This document shows positions 1 to 11,154 of a stretch of 64,000 bases of DNA, one piece after another. Numbering within the stretch: the first letter of the stretch is position 1; each line of letters opens with the position of its first letter. Source of the DNA: Casuarina equisetifolia (lineage: Eukaryota; Streptophyta; Magnoliopsida; Fagales; Casuarinaceae). The notes under the pieces were generated by a model, which saw nothing but the letters and a program-made list of their open reading frames with translations, did no database searches and was not told where the DNA came from. Location: NCBI GenBank assembly GCA_028551475.1, contig CM052360.1, positions 1,910,501 through 1,974,500 on the forward strand. The letters are read 5' to 3'. The translations under genes and the position numbers were made by a program.

Positions 1-1393
1 ATAAGTCTGTCCTTATATGCACAAATCTGTTCCATGTATGTCTTGGCAATGTCAATTTGCTCCTAATACGCAAGACTACTCCTTCCACACTAATGTTACA
101 AAACTAATGAACATTTGGAAAGAAAAGTACCATAAAGAAACTGTAAGAATAAATTCTGACCTTCATTCCCATTGACATGGCTCCTGGTATTACTTCGCTT
201 GTAAGGTCATTGACCCTGGGAAAATGTTTTCTTAGAAGCTGAATTATCATGTCTCTGTTAATGAGATATATTCCCATACTTGAAAGTTTACAATAAGCAA
301 TATCATTGCATTTTCTTGCGCTTTCCTCCTGAATTTCAGAGTTGAACTTCTCAGAGAACACCTGGAAAAATTATAAAACCAGAACAGAGCAGAGGTCGGT
401 TGATGAAACTTACCGAAACGTAACTGATGGGTGCACTCTCAGACTTCAGTCTAAACTCCAGAACTTGATGCTCAGTATTCACATTCAGAAAGCCATAGCC
501 TGTGTCTTGATCTCTCGAAACATTCAATGCTGCAATGGTTATGGCAGCCCCATTCTTCCGATGAGCCTCTATAATCTTCTGGTAGTCCATTCTGTAGAGA
601 TGATGACCAGGAAGGATCAGAAACTCGGACACCGGATACTCTTCCATGACCCGCAGGCATCTTCTAATAGCATCTGCATCTCCCTGATACAGATAGGTGA
701 ATCATGAATGCCGTGTTTGATCAAGTCAGTGACTTCATTATAAAGAAGCGTATGCATGTAAACCTGAAACCAGCCCTTGTCTTCAAGGCTCTGAAATGCT
801 GCAATTACTTCTACAAATCCATCTCTCCCAAGACCAAATCCAGAATAAGCTCTGGAAAGGTGGGAATTCAGAGAAGTTGAGTTGCATTGCGTAACAGCAT
901 ATATCTTGTTTATGTTACTATTAACGCAGTTGCTTACAACAGCATCAACAAGTCTATAATTTGCTGCTATAGGAATGGCCCCTTCCGATCTTCTCTTTGT
1001 CAATGGATGGAGCCTCGATTCTGGTCCATCGCCAAAGATAATAGCTGCTACATTCTGACATCAATCCATTCACAAAACTTCATTCAGAAACACTCCTTGC
1101 TAAACAGAAAACAGGTCAATGACTGTTAAAATTTATGACTGTATTTGGTTATGCATGTATAAAAAACATAATGAAAACCATTTGAAGATTCTGAGTAGCA
1201 AACTTTAGACCTGATCAGGCGAATGAAAGAGTGAAATGGGACAATGGGATTGCTGGGAATTGGAAATGAACAATCTTGGAGGAAGATTACAATGGAACTT
1301 TGAAGAATTCTTTTGACGAACACTTGATAATCCAGTAAATGAACCGTTTGTTTGAGGAATGTGAGAAAGAAAAGAAAGCCGCAATATCACCAT
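1..1393 (-). CDS. APS2: Glucose-1-phosphate adenylyltransferase small subunit-like (APS2 type), 5' part
   Basis: The gene is cut by the left edge. Exons, all in phase 0: 1211-1393, 764-1054, 414-683 and 161-361, with GT donors and AG acceptors; the next exon lies outside. The ATG at 1393 opens a 61-residue Ser/Leu/Arg-rich chloroplast-type leader. It is followed by a nucleotidyltransferase domain with ANYRLVDAVVSNC, FVEVIAAFQS, HHLYRMDYQKIIEAHR and GIYLINRD. The family makes ADP-glucose for starch in plastids. Key motifs are altered: the phosphate-binding GGGAGTRLYP of active subunits reads GDGPESRLHP (residues 69-78), and the catalytic Asp of LAGDHLYRMDY is His (residue 185). This matches the Arabidopsis APS2 lineage, reported to have lost catalysis, rather than APS1. 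The reading frame is intact over all four exons, so it is not an obvious pseudogene. Regulation is not visible. Confidence 0.88.
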
Positions 1394-3475
1394 GACAACA
1401 GGAAGCTATGATATGATGTGCAACTTTTCCTTCCAGCAATATGCTGTGATCTCTTCAAGGTGTAATGCTTCTGTTCTCCCCACAGCAGCTGAGATTTAAT
1501 ATAGAGAATAAGAAGGGAATATTTTGCTTCCTTCTTCCTCATGGCTATGGCAGGGGATATCTTTCTTCCATGTCTTTCGGCTCGTAACAGACCCCCCGAC
1601 CAAACACTGAATATTTGCTTTTTGTGTGATTCACGAGGTTATGAACAAGAAGATTAGCAACAACAATCTTCACAGGGATCTTTAATGGGTTTGTAAACTT
1701 CGATTCAAAGTTTTCTTGTAGCCTTTTCTTGTCTTTAATATCTGCAATTTGTTCACTTTGTTCTTCAGAGAATGGATGTCCGAGAAGGCCACCCTCAAGA
1801 ATTGCGCTGTCAGTAGGAAATGCCAATTCAAATGACTAGTTTATCCTCGCTCCCTTGTGAATCAAATATGAATTATAACTAGATATTATATTATCTTTTT
1901 GGAATTATATCTAATAATTGCTGTAATACTATATAACAATTCTTTATATAATTAATTGCAATATAAGGAGTTATATATTACTATCAAGATATATACAATG
2001 TATCATGTATTAGTAAGAAATATATTAAGAATACACTTATATAAGAATGAGTTTCACATACTCTTAAATTGACTTTTAAATTAAATAATAAATATTTTAA
2101 CATAATATCACGACTTATGACTCTCTTTAACACCCCTATAATAACCTGTCATTATGATTTGCATCTTATGTAACAATAGATTTAATTAAATTTTGAATTG
2201 ACTTCCAGAGTGAATAATGAGTCTCTTAGCAATTATTGTGGCATAAGTAGTGATAACTACGTATATTATAACTTGAATTCACTAAACTTATTGATTTTCT
2301 CATCTCCTTAGTTTTGTGAAAGTTTGGCATAACGAAGGTTTTCAAGCAGGGACAGTTTGGGGATTTGGCCCCGTAATGAAGCCGGGAGGCTTGTCACCAA
2401 CGGCGGTCGTTTTGGAATAGAGTGGCGTCGAAGGCAGGGATTTTCTCAAGCTTTTTAGCCTGCAGTGATATTCTTTTAACAGAATAATGGGTTTCCAGAA
2501 AAAAAACGCGAGACATGTCTATTAAGAAACGTTGAGAACCAGGTGATTTAGATACGATTAGTCTCCTAATCACCAGGCAAACTGCTAAAGCATTTCCTCT
2601 GTGCTTTGGTGTATGCTTTTTGCTGACACGTGGTCTACTCAGACTTCCTGTGGAGCTAAAATTTTTTGACTGAAGGACCTCTCCAAACGTAAAATGAAAA
2701 TAATACTTTAATTCTCTGAATGCTCCGACAAGAAAGCATAGTTTTTAATTCATGTGTAAGTGTTAAGAATGTTATTGATAACCTGAACATGATAGCAAGA
2801 AGGCTTGTATGTCATGGGCTTAAATTTCAATTCAAAAAGTCAGTTCGAAAAAAACAATAATTATTAAAAATAATCCTGTTATACTCTCTCTTCTTCAAAC
2901 TCATATCATCTTCAACCTATTGAGTTACAGTTCAACTCTAATATCATTTATCAAAAATTTAAATTCTATTTTATATGATCAAATCATTCTATTTGTTAAC
3001 ATGGTAGAATAAACATTGTCATATAGCTTTTGAAACTTCGAGGCCAATTGAACCTTTTGTATCGCGGGTAAATTAATTTCATGAGCACCACATTCACCTA
3101 TGCACCCATTTGCACAAAAATCAGAGCCTAAGAAAAGAACCCACGTTATACCACTTTTCACTAGGAAATTGTTAACATCCTTTAAATGTTTGACCATACA
3201 GAAGAACAGGGGAACGGACTGAAAAATTATTTTGATTCTCAACATCAAAAACATAGCTTTTTCCGTATCGAGGCAGTCTCGGCACCAAGACTCTTTATAG
3301 GTGTCTTAAGGCAATCGACAAAAAACTCATTATTCTTTCGAGTGATGTGGCTATCCTTGGGAAATCCCCAGAACTAAAGATATTCCGGCGGATGACGTCT
3401 GAAAAAAGACCACGGCCAGGAGAAGAAAAGGCCGGAAATGATACCGATGGCATCCAGCTTGGAGCATGAATTCTA
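1394..3475. other. Intergenic: APS2-like promoter side and lumazine synthase 3' side
   Basis: This AT-rich spacer holds the upstream region of the APS2-like gene and the presumed 3' UTR of lumazine synthase (below 3476). A minus-strand open frame lies at 1545-1835 and is listed separately. From about 1850 to 2300 the sequence is very AT-rich with no recognisable feature. Short stretches around 2780-2960 resemble AT-rich repeat debris seen elsewhere in the window (for example 9790-9960). I see no convincing gene on either strand. Confidence 0.6.
1545..1835 (-). other. Unrecognised coding-like segment
   Basis: On the minus strand there are 96 codons without a stop, preceded by a stop and an AG dinucleotide at about 1836-1837 that could serve as a splice acceptor. 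There is no ATG near its start. The peptide begins SFELAFPTDSAILEGGLLG and has a charged middle (FSEEQSEQIADIKDKKRLQ) and a hydrophobic run (VKIVVANLLVHNLV). I do not recognise a family. It may be a terminal exon or gene fragment, or chance. It lies about 150 bases upstream of the APS2-like start and is probably not part of that gene, which has its own ATG. Confidence 0.2.
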
Positions 3476-6400
3476 TCACTTTAAGTGGTGCTCGAACAAA
3501 GATGCCATCTCAATCTGCAGAAGAAACCAGGTTAATGATTAAAAACGGAATCATCTAAAGCATAAAAGCTACTACGAACAACGTTAACTAATCAAAAGTA
3601 ATGGAGCATAGAGTGAATAATGAGCAAAAGAAGAACTGCATTCAATCACTTAAAGTTCAGATTAAACAGGGGTGGAACTACACCCATTAAAAATATTGGA
3701 ATTGAATCAGATTACTAAGTTCTAGGGTAAAAAAAAAAACGGAACGTGGATAGTATCTGTCAAAGGCAACGCTGAAAAATTTTCATTCCAAATTTCCGGT
3801 CCAGGTTTTCGAGACCAGAAAGACATGGACGTCAGTGTCAATGTCGAGACTTGGGGACAAAATGAAACTGCAATGTGGTCAGTGAACAATTCTCATGCAC
3901 ATGTGTCAGCATTTTGTTGTGGGAAAACTGCCACAAGTGTCATGATTGCCTAAATCTATAGTATATAAACATCTCCCTTAACATATCTATTGTCAGCAAA
4001 CAATCTAACTTTGATAAGTTGCCAACAAAAACTTTCAGTGTCTTTGATTATCAAGATTTTGAATGAGTAACTCACAAACCCCAATTTTGTAGCCCTAACT
4101 CACACCCATTTACAAAAATGCACACATATGTGTGTTTGTGTGTCTGTCAGTAGGATCTATTGAGTCACAGAAGGACAAAAGTGATATTGCCAAAGATGCT
4201 GGAGAAGAGTGGAAAACAATTGAAGTAGGGAAGGATGGACAACTAATGGAAAAACTCGCAAGAAACCAATGTCCTACCACTAATGAAGTGCAGGAAGGTG
4301 ACAATAAAAAAATCTGTAAACAAAGAGACAAGCTGCGCCTTTTTGTCCAAGATGTGGGCAGTATCATGATCACTGGAAAAGTATAAACACAAACTATAGG
4401 AGCACTAAGATCTGTGAAAGGTCATAATGATATCCAAGATCATGATAACGCCCTACTCAGTCAGACTAATGCACTCTCATGGGTCCAAGCTAACATGGGC
4501 CTACTCAATGCTAAAACTTGTCAGATTGAGCTACCTCAGCAAAGGGGATTTTGCGATCACACCAACAGCACAAACAAGAGTGTCAAATGCAAAGATCCTC
4601 ACTATGAGGAAACACTAAACAGTGGCTTTTGCTAATGGTGAACCACCAAGTTATTACATAGTTAAGGACAGATGATATACAAGAATCATTAGTGAAATCA
4701 GTAAATCAGCTTATTTCATTACCTCTACAGACTTAAATCTATGGACAGAGGAAGGACTAAGAATTCCTCACTTTTGTTAACTGTTATCAAAATTTGGATC
4801 TAAACGACCAGTAAGTCCAAATCCTTTTAGAAAATGCCATATATTTCGTTAGTAGAGGCTAACCATCCAAAATACAACCATTCAACCACCTCCAATTTCT
4901 GATGATAAAATTTTTAAGATCAACTTACGGCTGTCAAAGCAGTCTCAGAACCCTTATTGCCAGATTTACCACCAGCTCGATTTAGTGCCTGAAATAGTTA
5001 CAGAAGGCAATCAGAGATCAAATCTCATCTGGTTAAAAAACCCAAATTTATTTTTTAAAAAAATATATAGAGAGATCTATGGTATTTAGATTGACTTGAC
5101 TGGAAATACTTGAACCATCAAATACCTGGTCCATGTCATCACAAGTCAAGACGCCAAAGATGCATGGGACTCCTGTCAAACCGTACAGGAAACTCTTCAG
5201 TTTATTGTCAGAGGCAAATTGGGTGTGAAAGCAAGAACAGAATGACAATGACAATGACAACAGCTGTCGGCGCATTAATGAACTAGATGCGCCCAAACAA
5301 AAAAAAATAAAATTGTAGGCTGGTTAACAATATAGCAAAAAGGAAGGTAATAAATTAACAGGTGGCTGTACCTTGTCTTGTTCTTTGCCTATAGATGCCA
5401 TTGCACAGCCAGATGCAACCACGCACATTGAACAAAGGGCAAGTTTGTCTTTCTCTAGGGTGGGTTACCATACTTATGCAGACTATGAACATGTTTCCCC
5501 AAATAATGTACTAAAACTCTGCGCATGCAAATTTATGTATGTAATATAAAAAATTTAAAACAGATCTGGGAACATCCAAGTCATTCTAGACATTTGGGCC
5601 AAGTATTTCAACTTATGCCCCTCCCAACCATTAGCTCTGGCTTCACAATTACAGAAAAAACCCAATACTACACTGCATCCATATAACTATGAAGTTATTT
5701 TACTCTTCATATAAAAATGATAAGGATGGTTAACTAATTCACACTAGAGTAGACTCGAAACATGGACAGGGTCTAATGCACTGAGAAATTGTTTCTCAAA
5801 AAAAGATGATAAGTGACTTTGATTAGGGGCACTGCACAACATTTTTCTTTTCCCTCTTATTGCTTTCTCCAGAATAACATCTAGAATAAATTCTTTCCTC
5901 CTACATCACCAGAGAGCAATTTCCTAGCCCATGTAAGCCTGTGCATCCATGAAAACAAGAAAACTTGAGCCTTGACATGCAAAGTCAGCTTCCAGTCATG
6001 GCAGTCTATACACTCAAGGACTAACCACAACAAAAGTAAGATGCTGCTTTTACAAGCAAAAGGACAGCTCTTATGGGTTCTTTTCATTCATAAATCAAAC
6101 CTGAGGGTAGTGGATTTGAACCCACAACCCCATCTTGTTGGTGGAGGAAGTGGCATTTGTGACAGAGTTCATTGGCATAAAAAAACTGTATCTGTAGTAT
6201 TGATACGACACATAAACAAGGTGGAAGCAATAATTGAATCATAATGCAAAAATTGCCTTGTTCTGCTATAAAACAAAATTGCTTAAGCCACCAACGCAAA
6301 ACACAAACCAACCTGATTTTAGACCTGCCGAAAGAACTCCTGATGCTGCTGAATTAGCCACTGCATCATAGTGGGAAGTATCACCTCTTATCTACTTACA

Positions 6401-7045
6401 ACAAAAATGGTTCAAAAATTAGGGTACCTGTTAACAGGCCTGTCCTTGGCTGAATAACTGGATGAATCTCTTACTGGAGACATATCAAATGAAAAGATTA
6501 GAACAAAATGATACCATACCACTGCTCCTATACATAATATCGCATGATATCTTCCTGAATTCCCTAGCCTTTCTGCAACAACACCAATTTCAAAACTACC
6601 AGGAACCCATACAACCTGACAGGGAAAGTGAAGAAATATGGCTTGTCAAAGTTTAAAAATGTCAACCAAGTCAACAATGATAACACATCAGATTCTTGTA
6701 AGCCTCGATTCATTTATCTAGAAAGTCCAGCAATCAATGATCCTAACTATTCTTCAATGAAACTTGCATGCAATGCTAATACATGGACCAAAGGACCTTT
6801 GCGTTTTCTCTAGAAGTATTTAACAAACTTTAGTTTCGGAAATACCTGTAGCTGATCTGTATGTGTGGGATCAAATTTATATACGTGCTATGCCCACAAG
6901 TAAAAGATTCAGCATAAAAATAATACCAAGCTAACATATGATCAGCAATGCGACAGGACATTGAATTTGATATAGAGAATGAGACAAAGGTCTGCATATG
7001 CACACAGGTAATTGCTCCATGTGCTTCGAGTGCACAGATAACAAC

Positions 7046-7081
<36 letters not shown>

Positions 7082-7959
7082 AAAAAGGATTAAAGAAAAT
7101 ACTCGTCAGTGAGGATAGTCATTGGACCTAAATATGACCTAATAATGATTTAGTCTTGTGATCTTGGTGAAACTTTTGCTTTCGCGGCAACGACAGAAGA
7201 TACTAGTCTCACACCATGATCGGTATGTTTGAAGATATTATGCAAGCAAGTATAACAGCACAGAGTTGCACAAGTACTAAGAGCTATCACAAATAGTTGT
7301 TTTCCTCCAAGAGTGGCTACATACATCAATGTCCTCGTCTTGAACAGAGTAATTCTTGAAAGTAGCCAAAGCTCCCTCTAACAGCTGCTTTGTCACGATC
7401 TCATTAAACCGTGCCACAACCTTAGATGACCAAAATTCGATCAAAGATCTTTTGTTGCAAAGAGAACTATTGCTAAAAACAATAATCATAAGAGTGTGCG
7501 TCCCATTTCTAATCATCAAACAATTTTATCTCTTTTTTCTTCTCCTTTGTTCTGACGTGCAAATGAGAGAGACAGAGGGAGTTATATAAGTGACATACGA
7601 CTGCAAATCGAAGACCCTGAGTTCTGGTGACGGATCCTATCAGATGCCGAACGGCCGCCGTTCGCACAAAAGACGAGCGGTCGTTCCTCGCAACAGCAAT
7701 GCCCGAATTCGCTACTGCGAGATTAATTTAATTTGAATAACAACGGATTTCAGAAATTTGTTACCTAGGGAACTTTCGCCGATGAAATGAAGGTACCTTG
7801 CGATGAAAAGGAAACGGAGAGGGGCTTGGAATGGTGAGAAGCAGCCCGCGGAAGGAGTGCGACGGTACTACTCACACCACTGCCCTGGCGGTGACGCGTG
7901 GGCGAGAGAAACGACCGTTGAAGGGGAACGAAACACTCAGCGGAAGCAACTGAGGCCAT
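3476..7959 (-). CDS. 6,7-dimethyl-8-ribityllumazine synthase, chloroplastic
   Basis: It catalyses the penultimate step of riboflavin synthesis in plastids, condensing 5-amino-6-ribitylaminouracil with dihydroxybutanone phosphate. Eight exons: 7797-7959, 7599-7714, 7325-7420, 6520-6615, 6313-6391, 5126-5172, 4929-4988 and 3476-3514. All have GT-AG borders, and the phases sum to 696 nt (231 residues, close to the 227 of Arabidopsis COS1). The ATG at 7959 ([10 protein letters not shown]) was chosen over an in-frame GTG at 8019. The transit-peptide-like leader covers about residues 1-65. The core motifs are [44 protein letters not shown] (catalytic-type His164), [35 protein letters not shown] and [12 protein letters not shown]. 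The last intron (3515-4928) is long but holds nothing I recognise, and one intron carries a (TA)n tract at 7048-7079. The model is complete and apparently functional. Confidence 0.96.
7048..7079. repeat. (TA)n microsatellite
   Basis: About sixteen TA units lie in the lumazine synthase intron between exons 3 and 4. It is a simple sequence repeat and likely length-polymorphic. Confidence 0.9.
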
Positions 7960-8998
7960 TCTAACTCGAAAACCTGAGAGATTCAGACGAGAAGAGAATG
8001 CAAGAGTGAAATTCTTCACTCGGCAGAACCACCAACTGCCAAATCAAATGCCTCGAACAACCACAATAGGCGCAGATCTCAGTAAATTCCCGTAATGGAA
8101 GGGAAAACTTACCACGAAAAACGGCGGCGGCTGCTGGGAGTGCTTCGCCTACGGTCCTAAATGAAGGGTGAACGGACCGGTAAGCTTTGAGTTTTGCAGA
8201 GAACAGCCCGTTGAATTTGATGTTTGACCATTTTCTTCATTTTTTAATAACCCTTTTAGTGTTTGTAACTTTTAAGAGTAAATAGAGTGTAATTGATAAC
8301 ATGGTAACAGAGTAAGGCGATCGGATAACGCTCATTAGTATTAATAAAAGTTATATGAGACCATTCTTATTTCTTTTAAAAAATGTTATTTACTTAATTA
8401 GTTTAATAATGACATAACAAGAATTTTAATTATAATATTAAAATTTAACATCTTTTTTTTTTTTTTTTTCAGATTATAAGAATTGTACCATAACAAATTT
8501 TATTAATATCAACAAAATTGGGTATAACAAACATACGTAAGATAAATACAATAAACATGGTATAAGCCTAATCTATAAAGAAAAGTTAATCACTTACATA
8601 ATATACTGTCACACATAAATAAAAGTAAATACAAAAATATATTAGCCAGTATATTTACTTTATCCTATGGTAGCCTATAATTACTTAAACCTAATTGATT
8701 TTTGACATAAATATCTAAGCATGAATGAAGCTAAAATTTAACATCTTATATTTATATATTGAGTGTATGTATTATAATATTAACAAAATAACTAAAAAAT
8801 ATTTCTTTAATCAAAATAATTATTATTCTACCCAAACTCTTTGCATGACATCATAACTTAAGCATAATAATGATCCATCCAACACCGTAAAAGTTATTAT
8901 AAATAACTTCATTCATATGCATAAAGAAAACACACTTAGAAAATCTGGCTCCATCAAAACGTTATTTGCTTCAAGTAGCAAGCAGAAGGAACGAAACC
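7960..8998. other. Intergenic, lumazine synthase 5' UTR/promoter and AT-rich spacer
   Basis: The first ~200 bases (to about 8170) have higher GC and are probably the lumazine synthase leader and core promoter, read on the minus strand. The rest is AT-rich with a T run near 8453-8470. No gene or recognisable mobile element is visible. Confidence 0.6.
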
Positions 8999-9274
8999 TC
9001 AACCACCACCGCAGCCACCACCACCGCAACTACCACCACCACAACCGCAACCACCACCAGCGGCAACTGCAGGTACAACCCAGTCGTTGTTGCCGCTTTT
9101 CTTCTTGCGAGGTGAGCCAGACTTCCGATGATCACCGCAGGCAAAGATGACCATGGATATAATGGAGAGGGACATGAGAATCATGCCAAGCAGAAGTAGG
9201 CCACTCGAGCCACCCGCCACACTGCCTGCATCGTCGCCATGGACAGGGCCTAGTGCATCAAAACCTCTCGCCAT
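8999..9274 (-). CDS. Small single-pass membrane protein with Gly/Cys-rich tail (91 aa)
   Basis: An intron-less frame runs from ATG 9274 to TGA 8999. The N-terminus is MARGFDALGPVHGDDAGSV, followed by a hydrophobic segment of about 22 residues (LLLLGMILMSLSIISMVIFAC, residues ~31-51), then a basic stretch (HRKSGSPRKKKSGNN). The tail of about 25 residues is nearly all Gly and Cys (GGGCGCGGGSCGGGGCGGG). The frame stays open upstream as far as a GTG at 9349, but the ATG with a purine at +4 is the better start. Small plant membrane proteins of this layout (short lumenal N-terminus, one membrane span, Gly/Cys-rich tail) exist, but I cannot name the family or a function. The run of GGN/TGY codons reads as CCN/RCA on the plus strand, so an uninterrupted 91-codon frame in low-complexity DNA is partly expected; the well-formed membrane segment argues that it is real. 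Confidence 0.6.
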   Translation of the reverse strand: MARGFDALGPVHGDDAGSVAGGSSGLLLLGMILMSLSIISMVIFACGDHRKSGSPRKKKSGNNDWVVPAVAAGGGCGCGGGSCGGGGCGGG

Positions 9275-10440
9275 TGAGAGACAAGTGCAGCAACCTTGGA
9301 AGCAGCTTCTAGTAAGAACAACTTGTAATGCAACGCTCAAACCATACACATTGAGTTGGAATCACCTATACGAGGAAGTCGATTAATGCATGTTGCCTCC
9401 ATATGACTTATTTTGGAATGGAAAAATCCCAGATATCTTCCCATTAAGACGATTCTCTACTGTTGTGGCTTCCCACCAAAACATTGCTAGCCTCTTCAGT
9501 ATATTGAAAGTCATGTTATGGATCGAATTTCCAATAGTATGTGAACTTCTGACTTGATGGACCACGCTAAGGTTACCAAAACCAGACTGGTATTAATGGT
9601 TCAAAGATAATCAAACCTGCCACGGCAGGAGACTCTCATCCGTTGATCAGATGATGTGGGCAAAATCAAGTGAACCTTATTTTCGTTGCCCAAGAAATCC
9701 TGTGAGGATTAAACATTGAAAAAGCAAGTTCCCGTTTGATAGGATCGAGCAGCTGGATTGGCAAGTCCGCTAATCATAGTTAGATACCAATTTTATAACA
9801 CCTAGGCCAAGAAGGCCTAGTTTAATTTGATATTATGTTAAGAAGTTTATTTTCATTTCAAAAGCTAGTTCGTGGATAGGACTAACTCATAGATATAAGA
9901 GTCACCTTAAATATCACTTTTTTTAAGATAAGATTCATGGTCTCCAACATCTTTATATAGAAGGTTGCTTCAATAGTAACAATACTAGAAGATAATGCAT
10001 TCGAAATAAAGAATAATCCAAATTTTAATACTATATTAAATTTTATGAAAAATGACTTATGTTTAACTTAAAGTCTCAAAGCATTAAGTAAAATAAATTA
10101 TTTCTTTATATACATACATACATACATATATTTATATATGTGTGTGTGTGTGTATTTTAAGCTCTTATGTTTTCTATGACATTTTCCTTGAAATATTTGT
10201 GTTGTGTAAAGGAAAGCAATTTTGCATCCTCGCCCTTGTCTCTTGAGGGACTCTCGTCTTGTTTCCTATTTATTCATGCAATCTTTTTTCTAAAGTCAAT
10301 TTACTAGGAGTCCATAGCCTCAATTCTTTTTTTTTTAAGAAGTCTCAAGTTTAAAACCATTTTCTGCATGCTCCTTATTTTAAAAAACGAGCTCACTCCT
10401 ATTTCTATTTCTTCTAATTTATTCTCTTATAATCAATTAT
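9275..10440. other. Intergenic AT-rich spacer
   Basis: This spacer lies between the small membrane protein and the duplicated leader block. It contains a palindrome-like ACCTGCCACGGCAGGA near 9615, a segment at 9790-9960 resembling AT-rich repeat debris elsewhere in the window, and an (ACAT)n/(TG)n tract at about 10108-10154. No coding evidence was found. Confidence 0.55.
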
Positions 10441-10990
10441 TAACAGAGGACGTGAAAATTAAAATATCTGTAATGTGAAGTAATTATTGTTTAACTCGTT
10501 TCTTTGCTTTAAATGTAGGTATCTCCATGATGATAAGGTAAAGTGATGAAAATAGATTTGATTCTAACTTTTGATTATCATGCAAAATTGATATATACAT
10601 TCATATTTAGTTATTAAAAAATTGACTTATGTATGAATTAAAAAATATTAAATTAAGATATTAAAAACATGAAATAATTATTACGTAATATCATTTGAAA
10701 TAATAATCTCATATAATTTAGACTCGCTACACTCTGCTTCATCTTCCACTGTCGAGGGAGTACCCCGCGTGCAAAACCTCTTTTCCTCGACGTTCTGAGG
10801 TTTAGGCTTTGATCTCCGGCGAGCTTTTTACCTTGGCGATATCTTCTGCTCCGTTCTCTGAAAAAAAAGAGCACCCGGGTCAGTGACTTGGATAATTCTC
10901 TTATATTTTTGCTTTCAATGATTTATATGGAAGGATGCAATGGGGTTAAGCCTGCGTATTAAATGTTTGCTTCATTGACTAAATGAACGG
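10441..10990 (+). repeat. Duplicated promoter/leader block, copy A (upstream of DapB)
   Basis: This block is clearly similar by eye to 22373-23137. Shared landmarks in order are an AT-rich part with ATATTTGTAATGTG-like text, TTAGTTATTAAAA, AACATGAAAT, CCCCGCGTG(C/T)AAAAC, CTCGACGTT, GAGGTTTAGGCT, GATCTCCGGCGAGCT, TTGGCGATATCTTCTGCT and GACTAAATGAACGG. The GC-richer end (about 10740-10880) is probably the 5' UTR of the following gene, with a possible leader intron at 10879-11088 (donor G|GTCAGT, acceptor TTAGCAG). The copy here carries one version of the unit that is tandemly doubled in copy B. Confidence 0.75.
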
Positions 10991-11154
10991 CTGTGAATTT
11001 TGTCTGGCTATTGAGAGATAATTGGTAAAAGAAAATTAACGAGGGTTTAGTTGGGATGATCATACACTAAACGTATGGGTTTTAGCAGGGACTCCCGTTA
11101 TCAACAGTCTAAGCTATATATCCTCGATCCTTTGGTTTCGGGGTTTTCGTTCCA

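Noticed and set aside
4132-4386. 84-codon plus-strand frame in the last lumazine synthase intron
   Set aside because: No recognisable domain, wrong strand for the gene, and located wholly in an intron. Its neighbour frame at 4414-4635 is equally featureless.
9275-9349. In-frame extension of the small membrane protein to a GTG at 9349
   Set aside because: Non-ATG start in a plant nuclear gene; the ATG at 9274 is well placed.
9790-9960. Segment suspected to be an end of a transposable element
   Set aside because: Only vague similarity to other AT-rich stretches; no paired terminal repeat or target-site duplication could be found.
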